Assembly (NCBI RefSeq): GCF_040567655.1
Contig: NZ_JBEXAC010000001.1
Span: 682,001 to 746,000 of the forward strand
DNA from: Chitinophaga sp. H8
GTDB taxonomy: Bacteria; Bacteroidota; Bacteroidia; Chitinophagales; Chitinophagaceae
Reading direction: 5' to 3'
Length of the DNA stretch: 64,000 nucleotides
Shown: one piece after another, positions 45,634 through 54,897 of the stretch
Layout: each line of letters starts with the position of its first letter
Position numbering within the stretch: the stretch's first letter is position 1
Position numbers and translations under genes: made by a program
Notes under the pieces: model-generated
What the model saw: only the letters and a program-made list of their open reading frames with translations
Told to the model about the DNA's origin: nothing
Database searches by the model: none

Positions 45634-47785
45634 CAACCGTATTGGGATCAATTTAAGATACATCCTTTTTATAGTTATTGCTTGTTGCGTTATAAATGAA
45701 GTTGCGGGACAAACCCGGCCTGATCTTTCAAAGATTCCTAAACGTGAGGATAAAATAGATGTTTGGAGAGAATACCTCAATGAATTGTTAGGCTATAATG
45801 AGTCCAGGAAGGCCCACAGTAAGCTGTTGATCCAGGAAGCTAAATATGGGTTGGGATTATGTCTTCCCGGTGAGTATAAGCTTCATTCCATGTTTTTTTT
45901 ATTTACAGGGTGTGCATTTGAGAAGCTCAAACAATTTGATAGTGCAGCTTATTATCTGGAAAAATCGGTGGCGTTGGCAAAGAAGGTGGATGCAACCAAC
46001 TATGAAATTACTGGCCTGAGCAGGCTAAACCTTGTCTATGATTACATGCGGGACGTGCGGATGCGCAATTATACGCTGGACAGAATGAAGAGAATTGCGG
46101 CTACTTCGGATAAACCCAATGTCAGACAACTGACATTGGAAGCACTAGGCGGATACTATAGTGGAATTAGTGATTACGAAAAAGCAATTGAATTTAAACT
46201 GGAAGCAATTGAATTGTATAAGCAGCTTTTAAAGACAGATACGTTGATCACCAGTACCAGGAATGTAGGTTATTTTCTCACTAATCTGGCAAACCTGTAT
46301 AATGAATTGGGTAGAAATGAAAAAGCGATTCAGTATCTGGATGAAGCCAGAGAATACGTTGGTGATATTGCCTTGCGGGAAGGGGAGGAATCTTTATATT
46401 TGGGATATGTAGCGGCTTATCTTGCCATGGCAAAGATAGATAGTGCGGATGTTTACTATCATCGGATTTACAAGGAGATGGCTCCTGGCGACACGCTTTA
46501 TCATGTCTTGAGTACGGCCAATAAGCTATACGGTGATTTTTATCTGAATAAAGGAGACGTAAAGAGAGCTGATCGCCATGCGAAGCTTGCCCTGTCTTCT
46601 GCTCAAAAATCCCGGGAGATAGATGATTTGATAGCAGCGAAGGTGTTATCGGGAGAAGTGCTTTGCAGAGAAGGGAAATATAAGGAGTCTATTGAATTTT
46701 TAAGACCTGTATTAGACGCTCCGTTTGATTTTGATAAGGTGACGCTTTCAGGTATCCAAAATACACTGGCCCAATCGTATGCAGCTTTAGGACAATGGAA
46801 GGATGCCTATCACTATCTGGAAAAGTATAGCGAATTGAAGGATACGTTACAACGTGCCGCTGCCAATAAGAATTTTGTAGAGGTAGAGGGAAAGTACCAG
46901 AATACTCAAAAGATACAACAACTCAAAGTGCAGCAGTTGCAATTAAGTGACGCGCGTAAACAGCGGCTTTGGCTTACAGGCGGCCTCGTACTCTTACTTG
47001 TCATTACAGGCCTGGCGCTGGTGATTTATAGGAATAAGAAGCGCACAGCAGATATGCTGGATGAGAAGAATAAGGCGCTTGCCATGCTGAATACAGACCT
47101 GGAACATGCAAATCAAACAAAGGTGAAGTTATTTAGCATCATTGGCCATGATCTTCGGTCGCCGATAAATCAGGTCCATCAGTTTTTAAGACTTCATCAA
47201 ATGGTGGAGCGGGGAGATCCGGAGGAAAGAGCTAAGTTGAGCCTAAAGATACAGGAAGCAACAGGTTCATTACTATATACAATGGAAGATCTTTTGCTCT
47301 GGAGCAAGACTCAAATGCAACGATTCAATATAGTTCCGGAGGAAACAGCAATATTGCCCATCATTAACCAATGTCGGGAACTGTTGCAGCTTGATCTTGA
47401 TTCAAAAAGTATCCACGTAGTGAATTGCGTGAAAGAAGAGGATGTTGTGATTACGGATTCCTATTTCTTGCAAACGATTGTCCGTAATCTCTTTCAAAAT
47501 GCCATAAAAGCCTCTCCGAAAAATGGAACAATCCATTTTGATTTTTATAATAACGATGGTCAACCTATTTTAACGGTTACTAATGAAGGGAATGGTTTTT
47601 CTCAGCAGAATTATGAATCCATTCTGAATAATGCAGCTCCAGGAACAGGAGCTTCAGGATTAGGTCTTCAATTGGTGACGGAGCTTGCTGCAAAGTTAAA
47701 TGCTGCAATAAGATTCAGGTCGGATTCCGGGTTAAATACGGTTGCTGAAATTCGTTGGCCTAATAACACTTATGGGAAAAATTAG
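45614..47785 (+). CDS. TPR-containing sensor histidine kinase
   Basis: The 723-residue protein has an N-terminal hydrophobic segment (about 16-30) and about 390 residues of TPR helices with repeats such as FEKLKQFDSAAYYLEKSVAL and YNELGRNEKAIQYLDEA. A coiled stretch (about 425-450) and a single membrane helix (453-472) lead to a HisKA domain with His512 in IIGHDLRSPINQ and an HATPase domain with NLFQNAIKASPKNG and GASGLGLQLV. The TPR part is therefore outside the cytosol and is the likely sensor. A LytTR regulator is normally paired with LytS-type kinases, so this pairing is unusual. It overlaps the regulator gene by 20 bases. Confidence 0.93.
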   Translation: MGTRNLDNRIGINLRYILFIVIACCVINEVAGQTRPDLSKIPKREDKIDVWREYLNELLGYNESRKAHSKLLIQEAKYGLGLCLPGEYKLHSMFFLFTGCAFEKLKQFDSAAYYLEKSVALAKKVDATNYEITGLSRLNLVYDYMRDVRMRNYTLDRMKRIAATSDKPNVRQLTLEALGGYYSGISDYEKAIEFKLEAIELYKQLLKTDTLITSTRNVGYFLTNLANLYNELGRNEKAIQYLDEAREYVGDIALREGEESLYLGYVAAYLAMAKIDSADVYYHRIYKEMAPGDTLYHVLSTANKLYGDFYLNKGDVKRADRHAKLALSSAQKSREIDDLIAAKVLSGEVLCREGKYKESIEFLRPVLDAPFDFDKVTLSGIQNTLAQSYAALGQWKDAYHYLEKYSELKDTLQRAAANKNFVEVEGKYQNTQKIQQLKVQQLQLSDARKQRLWLTGGLVLLLVITGLALVIYRNKKRTADMLDEKNKALAMLNTDLEHANQTKVKLFSIIGHDLRSPINQVHQFLRLHQMVERGDPEERAKLSLKIQEATGSLLYTMEDLLLWSKTQMQRFNIVPEETAILPIINQCRELLQLDLDSKSIHVVNCVKEEDVVITDSYFLQTIVRNLFQNAIKASPKNGTIHFDFYNNDGQPILTVTNEGNGFSQQNYESILNNAAPGTGASGLGLQLVTELAAKLNAAIRFRSDSGLNTVAEIRWPNNTYGKN

Positions 47786-47831
47786 CCCTAGTTTTTAGCG
47801 TCTTTATGCTGATGGCTAAAGAGCGTTATCC

Positions 47832-48914
47832 CTAATTTCCCTGCTTTATTACTATTTTCTTTACCTCTTTTAATTGTGAACCATTCCAGCGGTAATAGCG
47901 GATAATTTTATGGGTAATTGACATCACCGCACTACCATTTTTATCAATGACACTATTGCCCTGGGCATCTGTTTTTTCTTCCCCACTTTCTTCAACCGAT
48001 ACTATCAACTCCGTTATAGGAATATTACAATCTTTGGGATAAGGAATCGTCTTTAAGGTGGCATCCCATGTATTGAACATGTGTTCGCTATCCCCGTTTT
48101 CAACTAGCAGCACTTTCCCATTATTAAATTTCAGCGGAATGTAAACCTTGGTAAATTCGTAAAAGCCTGCTTCTCCGGTAGTACTGGCGCTAATGAGTTC
48201 ACTCATTTTACCATTACCTGCAAAAATGAAAACATGGCCCTCGCTTTCAGGACAGCTTTCACCATGATGCCAATACAGTCGTAATAAATTAGGCATCTGT
48301 TGTAAAGCATTATTGTAAACACTGGTCAGATAAAAGTGATTATAGTAGTCAACCGCACCGATATTCAAATCATAGGATTGAACTTTTAGCAATTTGCTAT
48401 GATTGCTGTTATTAGCCCTGCTCACTGCATGCAATCTGAACCTGGGTTGTTTAAAATCTTTATCGAGTAAAGGGCTTCTTCCTAAAATAAGGTCTAAACC
48501 ACCTGCACTGGTATTACCTTTTACATTGCCTATACTGAGCAAAGTGTCTATTATATAGCCGGTGTTTTCCTTGTAAACACCATTTTGACTAAATCCATAC
48601 GCTGCTTCTATCCATTGGATATTTAAGCTGGTGTCAATTCCTTCTTTTAAGAGTGTCACATTGGTAAAAGGCGCGATGGTATCTATGATCATTGCTTTTT
48701 TATCCGGATAGGCATATACTAAGGTAGGCAGATCCAGGGTTGTTCTGGCAGGTGTTCTTCCCTTATCAAAGAAACCGTCAATCTGGTCGTAGCTACAGGC
48801 ACAATATACCTGCATAAAAGAGGTGTCAGTCAATGCCTTTTGCTGCGCCTGCCCCCAAGTGGTAATGGCGGCCAGTAGTAACGCTGTTAAAATAGATGCT
48901 TTATACTTTTTCAC
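47832..48914 (-). CDS. Unrecognised secreted protein
   Basis: The 360-residue protein has a signal peptide (MKKYKASILTALLLAAITTW, cleaved at GQAQ). The mature part is beta-rich with cysteine pairs near the start (VYCACSYDQIDG) and at the middle (HHGESCPESEGHVF), and a serine/glycine/lysine-rich C-terminus. No family or motif is recognised. It lies convergent with the kinase gene, with a weak hairpin between, and upstream of the DUF4838 gene in the other direction, and it has no obvious partner. Confidence 0.65.
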   Translation of the reverse strand: MKKYKASILTALLLAAITTWGQAQQKALTDTSFMQVYCACSYDQIDGFFDKGRTPARTTLDLPTLVYAYPDKKAMIIDTIAPFTNVTLLKEGIDTSLNIQWIEAAYGFSQNGVYKENTGYIIDTLLSIGNVKGNTSAGGLDLILGRSPLLDKDFKQPRFRLHAVSRANNSNHSKLLKVQSYDLNIGAVDYYNHFYLTSVYNNALQQMPNLLRLYWHHGESCPESEGHVFIFAGNGKMSELISASTTGEAGFYEFTKVYIPLKFNNGKVLLVENGDSEHMFNTWDATLKTIPYPKDCNIPITELIVSVEESGEEKTDAQGNSVIDKNGSAVMSITHKIIRYYRWNGSQLKEVKKIVIKQGN

Positions 48915-48992
48915 CTGGAAGGGGATTTTACTGGGTTTATCCCCGAAAGTTAGCTAAATTTTTCAATCCCTATAGCGCTGTCAACCTGGGGG

Positions 48993-49040
48993 AAATAAAG
49001 CGGGTGTCTCAATTTTACTTTTGAAACACCCGCTTTATTT
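48993..49040 (-). terminator. Terminator downstream of the DUF4838 gene
   Basis: A perfect 15-bp stem (AAATAAAGCGGGTGT at 48993-49007, its complement at 49026-49040) contains further pairing in the loop. On the minus strand it lies 38 bases after the stop codon of the gene ending at 49078, and T residues flank both sides. Confidence 0.75.
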
Positions 49041-49077
49041 TGAGTTGGTATTGTGGCTAACCTTTAGTGGTTGTGGT

Positions 49078-51267
49078 TCAATACTCCGCAAAGTAAAAAC
49101 CCCAGCCGCGTTTTAACTGATCTGTTTTTACCAATAGGATGTTCTCTCCTTTATTCAGTGTTGCAGTAAAAGCATGTTGGTTAGGCCCGGGAGCTGCTCC
49201 GGCAAGATCATACACTAATTTCCCATTCATCCATACTTTGATACCATCATTATTGCCAACGCCAAACGTTACTGTCTTTGCTTCCGGAAGGGTAATAACC
49301 CGGCGGGCATAGGCAACTACATTCTCTGAGGGGCCATATACTTTATTGAGATCAATATACCCGGTGGTATTATCGTTATACTTTTTCCAGGTTTGGGTGG
49401 AATCAAATCCTTGTTCCGGTGGATATACCTTATCGTGCCCTTTATGGTCTGTATTATCAAACGGGCCGCTTATCAGCCAATCAGTATAGAATGTTGCCTT
49501 TGCCGCTGCCTGAATTTTTTCGAGGAACTTACCTACATTTCCAAAGGTTTCTGTATCTGCACCTAATCCTGTAATATGATATTTTGTGATAAAATCATTA
49601 TACCGGGATAATGCATCCGGTAATGCTGCTTTGGAAATATAAGCAGTACCACCCTGCGCGAAATAATACAGTTTGGTATATAAAAGCGGCAGATGATCCA
49701 GTGCTATACGGGCAGTTAAAGCTGTGTCGCCAGCCGCCGCCTTTTTAGCCAGATCAAAGAGGCTATCTGCTTGCTGTATAGTAGACTGATCCAGATAATT
49801 GACATCAAACGGCTCCGGCCATATCCCAAAATGAGTGTCTGGCGTTACGTGATCATGCAATAGCTTGATGTATGCAGCAATATGTTTTGCCGCTTTACCA
49901 TATACATTATCAACATATTCGTCTACCAATTTGGAGGCATCCTGGTTAGGGTTCCACATCAGTTGTGCTATTACCCAGGATCTTAACTCAGCAAATTCAC
50001 CAGCCCCACCATTGGCATTGCCTTCTGCAAATAACCCCATCACACCATTATCTGCATAAAACTTTACATCCTGGCCAAATGAAGCAAAGTTGGGGTAGGG
50101 CATCAGGTAGTTCCTGAAGTTTGTATAATAATCCCAAATGGTTATACCTGCTTTTGTAATTTTCTTCCATTGTTCCAGTTGTTCGAGGAAAGGTTTGTTC
50201 TTTATACAACCGGTGAGTGGATGTGCTGCACAATAATCATAGTGGCATAGCCTGATGATAAGATTATCTGCCGGACGAATGTTCTTAGGTGGCACTACTG
50301 TGTAGTCATAAGCCAGCGTTTGCAGCTTTACTGTGGGATAAACTTTACCTACTGTATCAGCGATTTGATTCACAAAGGTCAGTAAGGAACCGGATGGGCT
50401 TCCTTCCTGGTTGTCCAGTGCAGTACAATTTTTACATTCACAACGGCCTCCAAAATCATTCTGATCTATAGAAAATACGCTGACATCCGGATGGGTTTTG
50501 ATCCAGTCAAATACAGTAGCGGTAGCTATTTTTACCACCTCCGGGTTAGTAAGGCACAGCTGCGCCAATGTGGCTGTACGTTTTCCGTTCACTTCCGAAA
50601 AATATTCCGGATGTGTTTTGAAATATTTCTCTGGTGGAACCAATGCGTTGAAAGTATGCACAAAGGGAAAAGTAATATAGCTTCCACCTAAAGCTTCCCC
50701 CACCTTCATCCCGTTAAGTCTGTTATGGATAGTCCAGGCAGTATCCAGGGATTCACGCCAGTCCATGTCACGGTAGTCTAAAGCCGGTTTTTGGCGATCT
50801 TCAATTTTGGTTAATGAAAGTGTTGTAGTAGATGGTATTTTTGTTATTTCACGGGTATACCATCGGCATCCTACATAATCAGAGAGGTAGCCCATAACGC
50901 CATACAGCGTGCCTCTGGTTTCTCCTCCCGCAATCAGGAGGTTTTTTCCATCCGAACGGATAATGTATTCTTCTTTGCCAAAATCAGCAGGATTCAGATT
51001 ACCGGTAATAGTGGCGGGAGCATCTTTGAAACCGATGTAGATCAGTTTTTCTCCGTTCCCTTGCTGGTGAGTGATTTCCATTTTGCAGCCACTCACTTTA
51101 TACAAATAGGTTTGCAGTTCTTCCGCAGCATGTTGCTCAGGAGCAATGGCTTTGTCAGAAACAAAGATTTTATAATCACTGTGACCATCTTTTATAAGAT
51201 GGCTTTTTTGTGAGCAGGCCGAGAGTATATTGGCTGCAAAAATTGCCAGTACTAATAAACGCATCAT
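49078..51267 (-). CDS. DUF4838-type glycosidase-like protein with C-terminal beta module
   Basis: The 729-residue secreted protein starts with a lipoprotein signal (NILSACSQ, Cys at about 18). Residues 25-135 match the GH20b/GH67N-like beta domain often set before a glycosidase (HAAEELQTYLYKVSGCK). The central part (about 155-480, DUF4838) contains QNDFGGRCECKNCTAL with cysteine pairs and the acidic sites of a TIM-barrel glycosidase. The last 130 residues (WLISGPFDN to WGFYFAEY) look like a sugar-binding beta module. The substrate is unknown. It is the distal gene of a two-gene operon with the TIM-barrel gene upstream. Confidence 0.82.
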   Translation of the reverse strand: MMRLLVLAIFAANILSACSQKSHLIKDGHSDYKIFVSDKAIAPEQHAAEELQTYLYKVSGCKMEITHQQGNGEKLIYIGFKDAPATITGNLNPADFGKEEYIIRSDGKNLLIAGGETRGTLYGVMGYLSDYVGCRWYTREITKIPSTTTLSLTKIEDRQKPALDYRDMDWRESLDTAWTIHNRLNGMKVGEALGGSYITFPFVHTFNALVPPEKYFKTHPEYFSEVNGKRTATLAQLCLTNPEVVKIATATVFDWIKTHPDVSVFSIDQNDFGGRCECKNCTALDNQEGSPSGSLLTFVNQIADTVGKVYPTVKLQTLAYDYTVVPPKNIRPADNLIIRLCHYDYCAAHPLTGCIKNKPFLEQLEQWKKITKAGITIWDYYTNFRNYLMPYPNFASFGQDVKFYADNGVMGLFAEGNANGGAGEFAELRSWVIAQLMWNPNQDASKLVDEYVDNVYGKAAKHIAAYIKLLHDHVTPDTHFGIWPEPFDVNYLDQSTIQQADSLFDLAKKAAAGDTALTARIALDHLPLLYTKLYYFAQGGTAYISKAALPDALSRYNDFITKYHITGLGADTETFGNVGKFLEKIQAAAKATFYTDWLISGPFDNTDHKGHDKVYPPEQGFDSTQTWKKYNDNTTGYIDLNKVYGPSENVVAYARRVITLPEAKTVTFGVGNNDGIKVWMNGKLVYDLAGAAPGPNQHAFTATLNKGENILLVKTDQLKRGWGFYFAEY

Positions 51268-51312
51268 TTTACTTTTATTAATTATTATAATAGCGCAGGT
51301 GTATAATTATAC

Positions 51313-52566
51313 CTATTCTGATAACTCATATAATTTTCCTTCACCAGGAAGGAAAGCAGCTTTAAGTTGATGGGTACTCCGGTCAAAGGTTGATTTCACT
51401 GGCTTTCCCGTAGTTTGGGATATTTCCATCACTTTTTTAAATGTATTTTTAAGCTGGAACGTAAATTGTTTGGGTACCTTAAAGGACTTGTTTACGACCA
51501 TGATGTATTCCTTCCCTGTTTTAGGATTGACCATATGACTCAGGATAACATCAGCTCCTTTATCCAATACCTTCCATAAGAAATTTTCCGGTGGATGGGT
51601 AGTGCCTATCCATAAGCTATCACCTGTGTGATATACTTCCTGTGCATCCAGGTGGATCAGGGTTTTACCCAATTGCTTCATGGCGCCATTTAAAACTTTG
51701 AATGGTGCATACAGATCAGTTTTAGTACCATTAGTATCTACGATACAGGGCGACATGGTGATCACATCTCCATGCCTGATAGTACTCCAATATGGATACC
51801 AAACCGCGTTTTTTACACCATATGCCAGGTTGGAATAAACATTCATTCTCATTTCATCTGGATTTGGCCGCCTTAGTTCTTCAACACCACTGAAATACAT
51901 TCCGAATGATTGCAAACAGGAAGATGTTTTTATCTGGTACTTCAAACCCATGGTGCGGATAATATTCAGGTTGTTGAAATACGTTTTTTCCAGGGATTGT
52001 TTCCGCTTATAGGGATAATTATCATATGCAAGATAGTTAAGGTTTTCTTTTCCAACACCATTAATCCACCTTTCCAGAAAGGCTTCATAGCCAGGAACCG
52101 CCCAGTCAGGCAGATGATTTACGTAAGCATCTCCTTTATTATCCAGAGCGGTTACCAGTTTATGGATATCAATGGCCTTTTGGAGACGACCGGAATCGGG
52201 CTCGTCAGTAATATAATAACCAGCTAAAGCGGGATGTGCCTTATAATCACCAACCAGCGCCTTGATACTATCGTTATTGCCATTTATTCTGGCATCATAA
52301 ACATAAACTTTCAGGCCATGTTTTAATGCCATATCCAGTGTTTTGAGATTACCGGCTTTATCAGTTGTAACCCCCGGGCCTATATTTAAGATATAGTCTA
52401 TGTGGGCAGCTTTCATCAGCTGGTATTGCTCGTCATTTATAAATGTAGCCGGTGGGGGAGAGTAAATACTGATAAGAAACTGATCATTGCCTTTTTGGCC
52501 TGCTGCGGGTCGCACAATGGCGAGGAGCAAGATAACCAGGGATGGGATAAAGAGAATCCGCTGCAT
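51313..52566 (-). CDS. TIM-barrel glycoside hydrolase-like protein
   Basis: The 417-residue secreted protein has a signal peptide (MQRILFIPSLVILLLAIVRP, cleaved at AAGQ). It shows beta-alpha repeats typical of a clan-A-like barrel: HIDYILNIGPG, VYVYDARING, GYYITDEPDSG (possible acid/base region), YLAYDNYPY and VWYPYWSTIRHG. The end is a beta domain with VMEISQTTGKPV. The exact GH family and substrate are unclear. The gene lies 45 bases upstream of the DUF4838 gene, so the two probably work on one glycan. Confidence 0.72.
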   Translation of the reverse strand: MQRILFIPSLVILLLAIVRPAAGQKGNDQFLISIYSPPPATFINDEQYQLMKAAHIDYILNIGPGVTTDKAGNLKTLDMALKHGLKVYVYDARINGNNDSIKALVGDYKAHPALAGYYITDEPDSGRLQKAIDIHKLVTALDNKGDAYVNHLPDWAVPGYEAFLERWINGVGKENLNYLAYDNYPYKRKQSLEKTYFNNLNIIRTMGLKYQIKTSSCLQSFGMYFSGVEELRRPNPDEMRMNVYSNLAYGVKNAVWYPYWSTIRHGDVITMSPCIVDTNGTKTDLYAPFKVLNGAMKQLGKTLIHLDAQEVYHTGDSLWIGTTHPPENFLWKVLDKGADVILSHMVNPKTGKEYIMVVNKSFKVPKQFTFQLKNTFKKVMEISQTTGKPVKSTFDRSTHQLKAAFLPGEGKLYELSE

Positions 52567-52955
52567 AATTTTTAAATTGCTTATTTAGTGTTGTATGGTA
52601 GCCAGTTTTGTATCTTAAAGAAGTAATGCTTCCAGTTTTATCTCCGGTCAGTAGCGCATGGTTTCCAGGAATTAACCAAATATAAATGGAATAGAAGCGC
52701 CTTTTCTGTACGATGTTATCAACCTTGTATAGCATATTTCCATGAAAATTATATGCCTTCTTCTGGGGCGTCTGGCGCTGGAGTAGTTTAAGCGAAGCTT
52801 GTTGAGTGGGAGGGATAAGCTGGGGGTATTAATAGAAAACCATTTCAATACCCGCCACTGGAACCTGCTTTTGCGGCAGATGATAAAGGCTGATATTGAA
52901 ATGGCTTATATAGCGTGTGTAGACCACTTTAAAGGATATACCCGAAGCAGGATGC
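52567..52955. other. Gene-free interval with an 11-bp inverted repeat
   Basis: No reliable gene was found. CCATTTCAATA (52839-52849) is repeated as its exact complement at 52894-52904, 44 bases apart. A short plus-strand frame from 52799 to 52981 has no start or family support and overlaps the end of the SRPBCC gene. Confidence 0.5.
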
Positions 52956-53381
52956 TCAGTTCGATTCGGTATACTTTTTAAAATTGTCCATGATAGCCTG
53001 CCATCCCCCTTTTTGCATTTCAACGGGGTTGGTAGATTCTGCTTCAAAGGTTTCTGTTACATCAGCCGTATTACCATTGCTCTTGAAGGTAATACTTACT
53101 TTCCTATCATCTCCAAGCGTATAGGCAATCAGTTCATTGGTTTTAACTTCATCGTATACTCCCCAAAAGTCAAAACCAAAGCTGCCATCTTTTGCTTCCA
53201 TACGGGTGTTGAACTTTCCACCTACACGCAAGTCATTATCTGCACGCGGCGTATGCCAATCATCAGAAGCATTGTTCCACCGGGTGATATGTTCAGGAGA
53301 AGTCCAGAATTCCCATACTTTTTCAACAGGTGCGTTTACAGTGGCGGCTACAGTAATTTTTGTCTTGTCAGTGGTATTCAT
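52956..53381 (-). CDS. AHSA1/SRPBCC-family protein
   Basis: The 141-residue cytosolic protein begins with ITVAATVNAPVEKVWEFWTSPEHITRWN, the typical start of AHSA1-like proteins. A strand with GKFNTRMEAKDGSFGFDFWG follows, and the C-terminal helix contains QKGGWQAIMDNFKKY. It can bind a hydrophobic ligand in the START-like cavity; the function is unknown. The gene is isolated and divergent from an esterase gene 354 bases away. Confidence 0.9.
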   Translation of the reverse strand: MNTTDKTKITVAATVNAPVEKVWEFWTSPEHITRWNNASDDWHTPRADNDLRVGGKFNTRMEAKDGSFGFDFWGVYDEVKTNELIAYTLGDDRKVSITFKSNGNTADVTETFEAESTNPVEMQKGGWQAIMDNFKKYTESN

Positions 53382-53735
53382 ATTGTTTGTTTTTAGTGTA
53401 ATAAAGTAAAATTATGTCGTGACGTTGATAATGCAAACATAAGATGAGTCATTAAAAACTGAAATGGGGGAAAGCGACAAAAGCAGGTCATTTTGCGACA
53501 GGATGCTGCCTTATTGAAAATAATCTCAGGCAACCAGGTTTTCCTTTAAGCAATTACATCTAAAGGATAGCCCGGATCGGGAAAATCTAATCCATGGAAC
53601 AGATATTACAAGAATGCTGGATAAAATACGCCTTAATAAAGCCAATTTCTACATTGTTGTTACCCTATTTTAGGTCTTAATTTGATGATAGCCTGCTCCT
53701 TATAATAGGTAAGGGCCTTAAAAGAACAAATTACG
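53382..53735. other. Gene-free interval between SRPBCC and esterase genes
   Basis: No gene, strong hairpin or consensus promoter was recognised in these 354 bases. They probably contain the divergent promoters of the two flanking genes. Confidence 0.5.
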
Positions 53736-54866
53736 ATGACCAACAGGTTTATTTTATCCTTTTTACTTGGAATCATTTTTTGCACCACGGGTGCGTTTGC
53801 GCAGGACGTTAAACTGACTATTCAGGTAATACCACCGGCAAATACGCCTCTTGCGGATACGTTATTGGTGATTGGGGATAAGGCCATCTGGGGAGATTGG
53901 ATCTATCCACGCAGTGTTCGCATGCATAAAGCGAACGATGCCACCTGGATACAGGAAAGCAGCTTTCCCGTGGGTACTAATGTAAGTTTTAAGATAACGC
54001 GCGGCTCTTATTATACAGAAGCTTTGTACAATAATAAAGGGGAGATACCATTGGCTTTCTCCTTCCGCCTAACTAAAGACACTACTGTGGTGATCAGGCC
54101 AAGTAGCTGGAATGATATTTATCAACGCAGTATCACCGGCACCGTAAGATACCATCACAACTTTAGCAGTCCGCTGTTGAAAAATACCCGCAACGTAGTG
54201 GTATGGTTGCCGCCATCCTATTTTAAGGCCCCGCAAAAAAGATATCCTGTTTTATATGCGCATGATGGACAAAACCTTTTTGATCACACCAACGGTGCAG
54301 GAGAAGAATGGCATATGGATGAGGTAGCCGACAGCCTGATGAGAAGTGGCAGAACTGAAGAATTTATCATTGTTGGGATTGCCAATACAAAAGACCGCTG
54401 GGTAGAATATTCCGGAACACCGGAGGGCAATAATTATGTGAAGTTTATTGCCACAGAACTTAAACCATTTATAGATACCCACTATCGTACTAAAAAAGAC
54501 AAAGCCAATACAGCGGCGATAGGCTCTTCAATGGGAGGGCTTATCTCTTTCTATATGGTATGGCTGTATCCTGAAGTATTTTCTAAAGCAGCTTGTTTGT
54601 CCAGTGGATTTTATTTTGATGATGGAAATATTTTAAAAGAAGCAGTCAAATCAACGAAAAGGCTGAATGGCAGTAAACTGTACCTGGATTGTGGCGGATT
54701 GGACCTGGATAAGGATTTTTTACCCGCAAATGAGCAAATGAAAGGAATCCTGGAACAGAATAAATTGATTCAGCTGAAGTACCTGTATTTTCCTGATGAT
54801 AAGCACAATGAATATGCCTGGGCCAAAAGGCTGGCTATCCCCCTTACTTTTCTATTTGGGAAATAG
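53736..54866 (+). CDS. Esterase (PF00756 type) with N-terminal carbohydrate-binding-like domain
   Basis: The 376-residue secreted protein has a signal peptide (cleaved about AFAQ). Residues 25-125 form a starch-binding or Ig-like module (VIGDKAIWGDWIYPRSV, resembling CBM20). The esterase domain (about 130-376) has the nucleophile motif GSSMGG (Ser265) and other typical parts VLYAHDGQNLFDH and CGGLDLDKDFLPANEQM. Enzymes of this design cleave ester bonds of polysaccharides or siderophores. It is the first gene of an esterase-dehydrogenase-esterase group; the next gene follows after 31 bases. Confidence 0.9.
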   Translation: MTNRFILSFLLGIIFCTTGAFAQDVKLTIQVIPPANTPLADTLLVIGDKAIWGDWIYPRSVRMHKANDATWIQESSFPVGTNVSFKITRGSYYTEALYNNKGEIPLAFSFRLTKDTTVVIRPSSWNDIYQRSITGTVRYHHNFSSPLLKNTRNVVVWLPPSYFKAPQKRYPVLYAHDGQNLFDHTNGAGEEWHMDEVADSLMRSGRTEEFIIVGIANTKDRWVEYSGTPEGNNYVKFIATELKPFIDTHYRTKKDKANTAAIGSSMGGLISFYMVWLYPEVFSKAACLSSGFYFDDGNILKEAVKSTKRLNGSKLYLDCGGLDLDKDFLPANEQMKGILEQNKLIQLKYLYFPDDKHNEYAWAKRLAIPLTFLFGK

Positions 54867-54897
54867 TACGCAGGTTATTTTATTTAAAAAGAATGAG

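Noticed and set aside
52799..52981. Short frame of 60 residues near the SRPBCC gene
   Set aside because: It starts with TTG, overlaps the end of a real gene on the other strand and contains the inverted repeat; no family was recognised.
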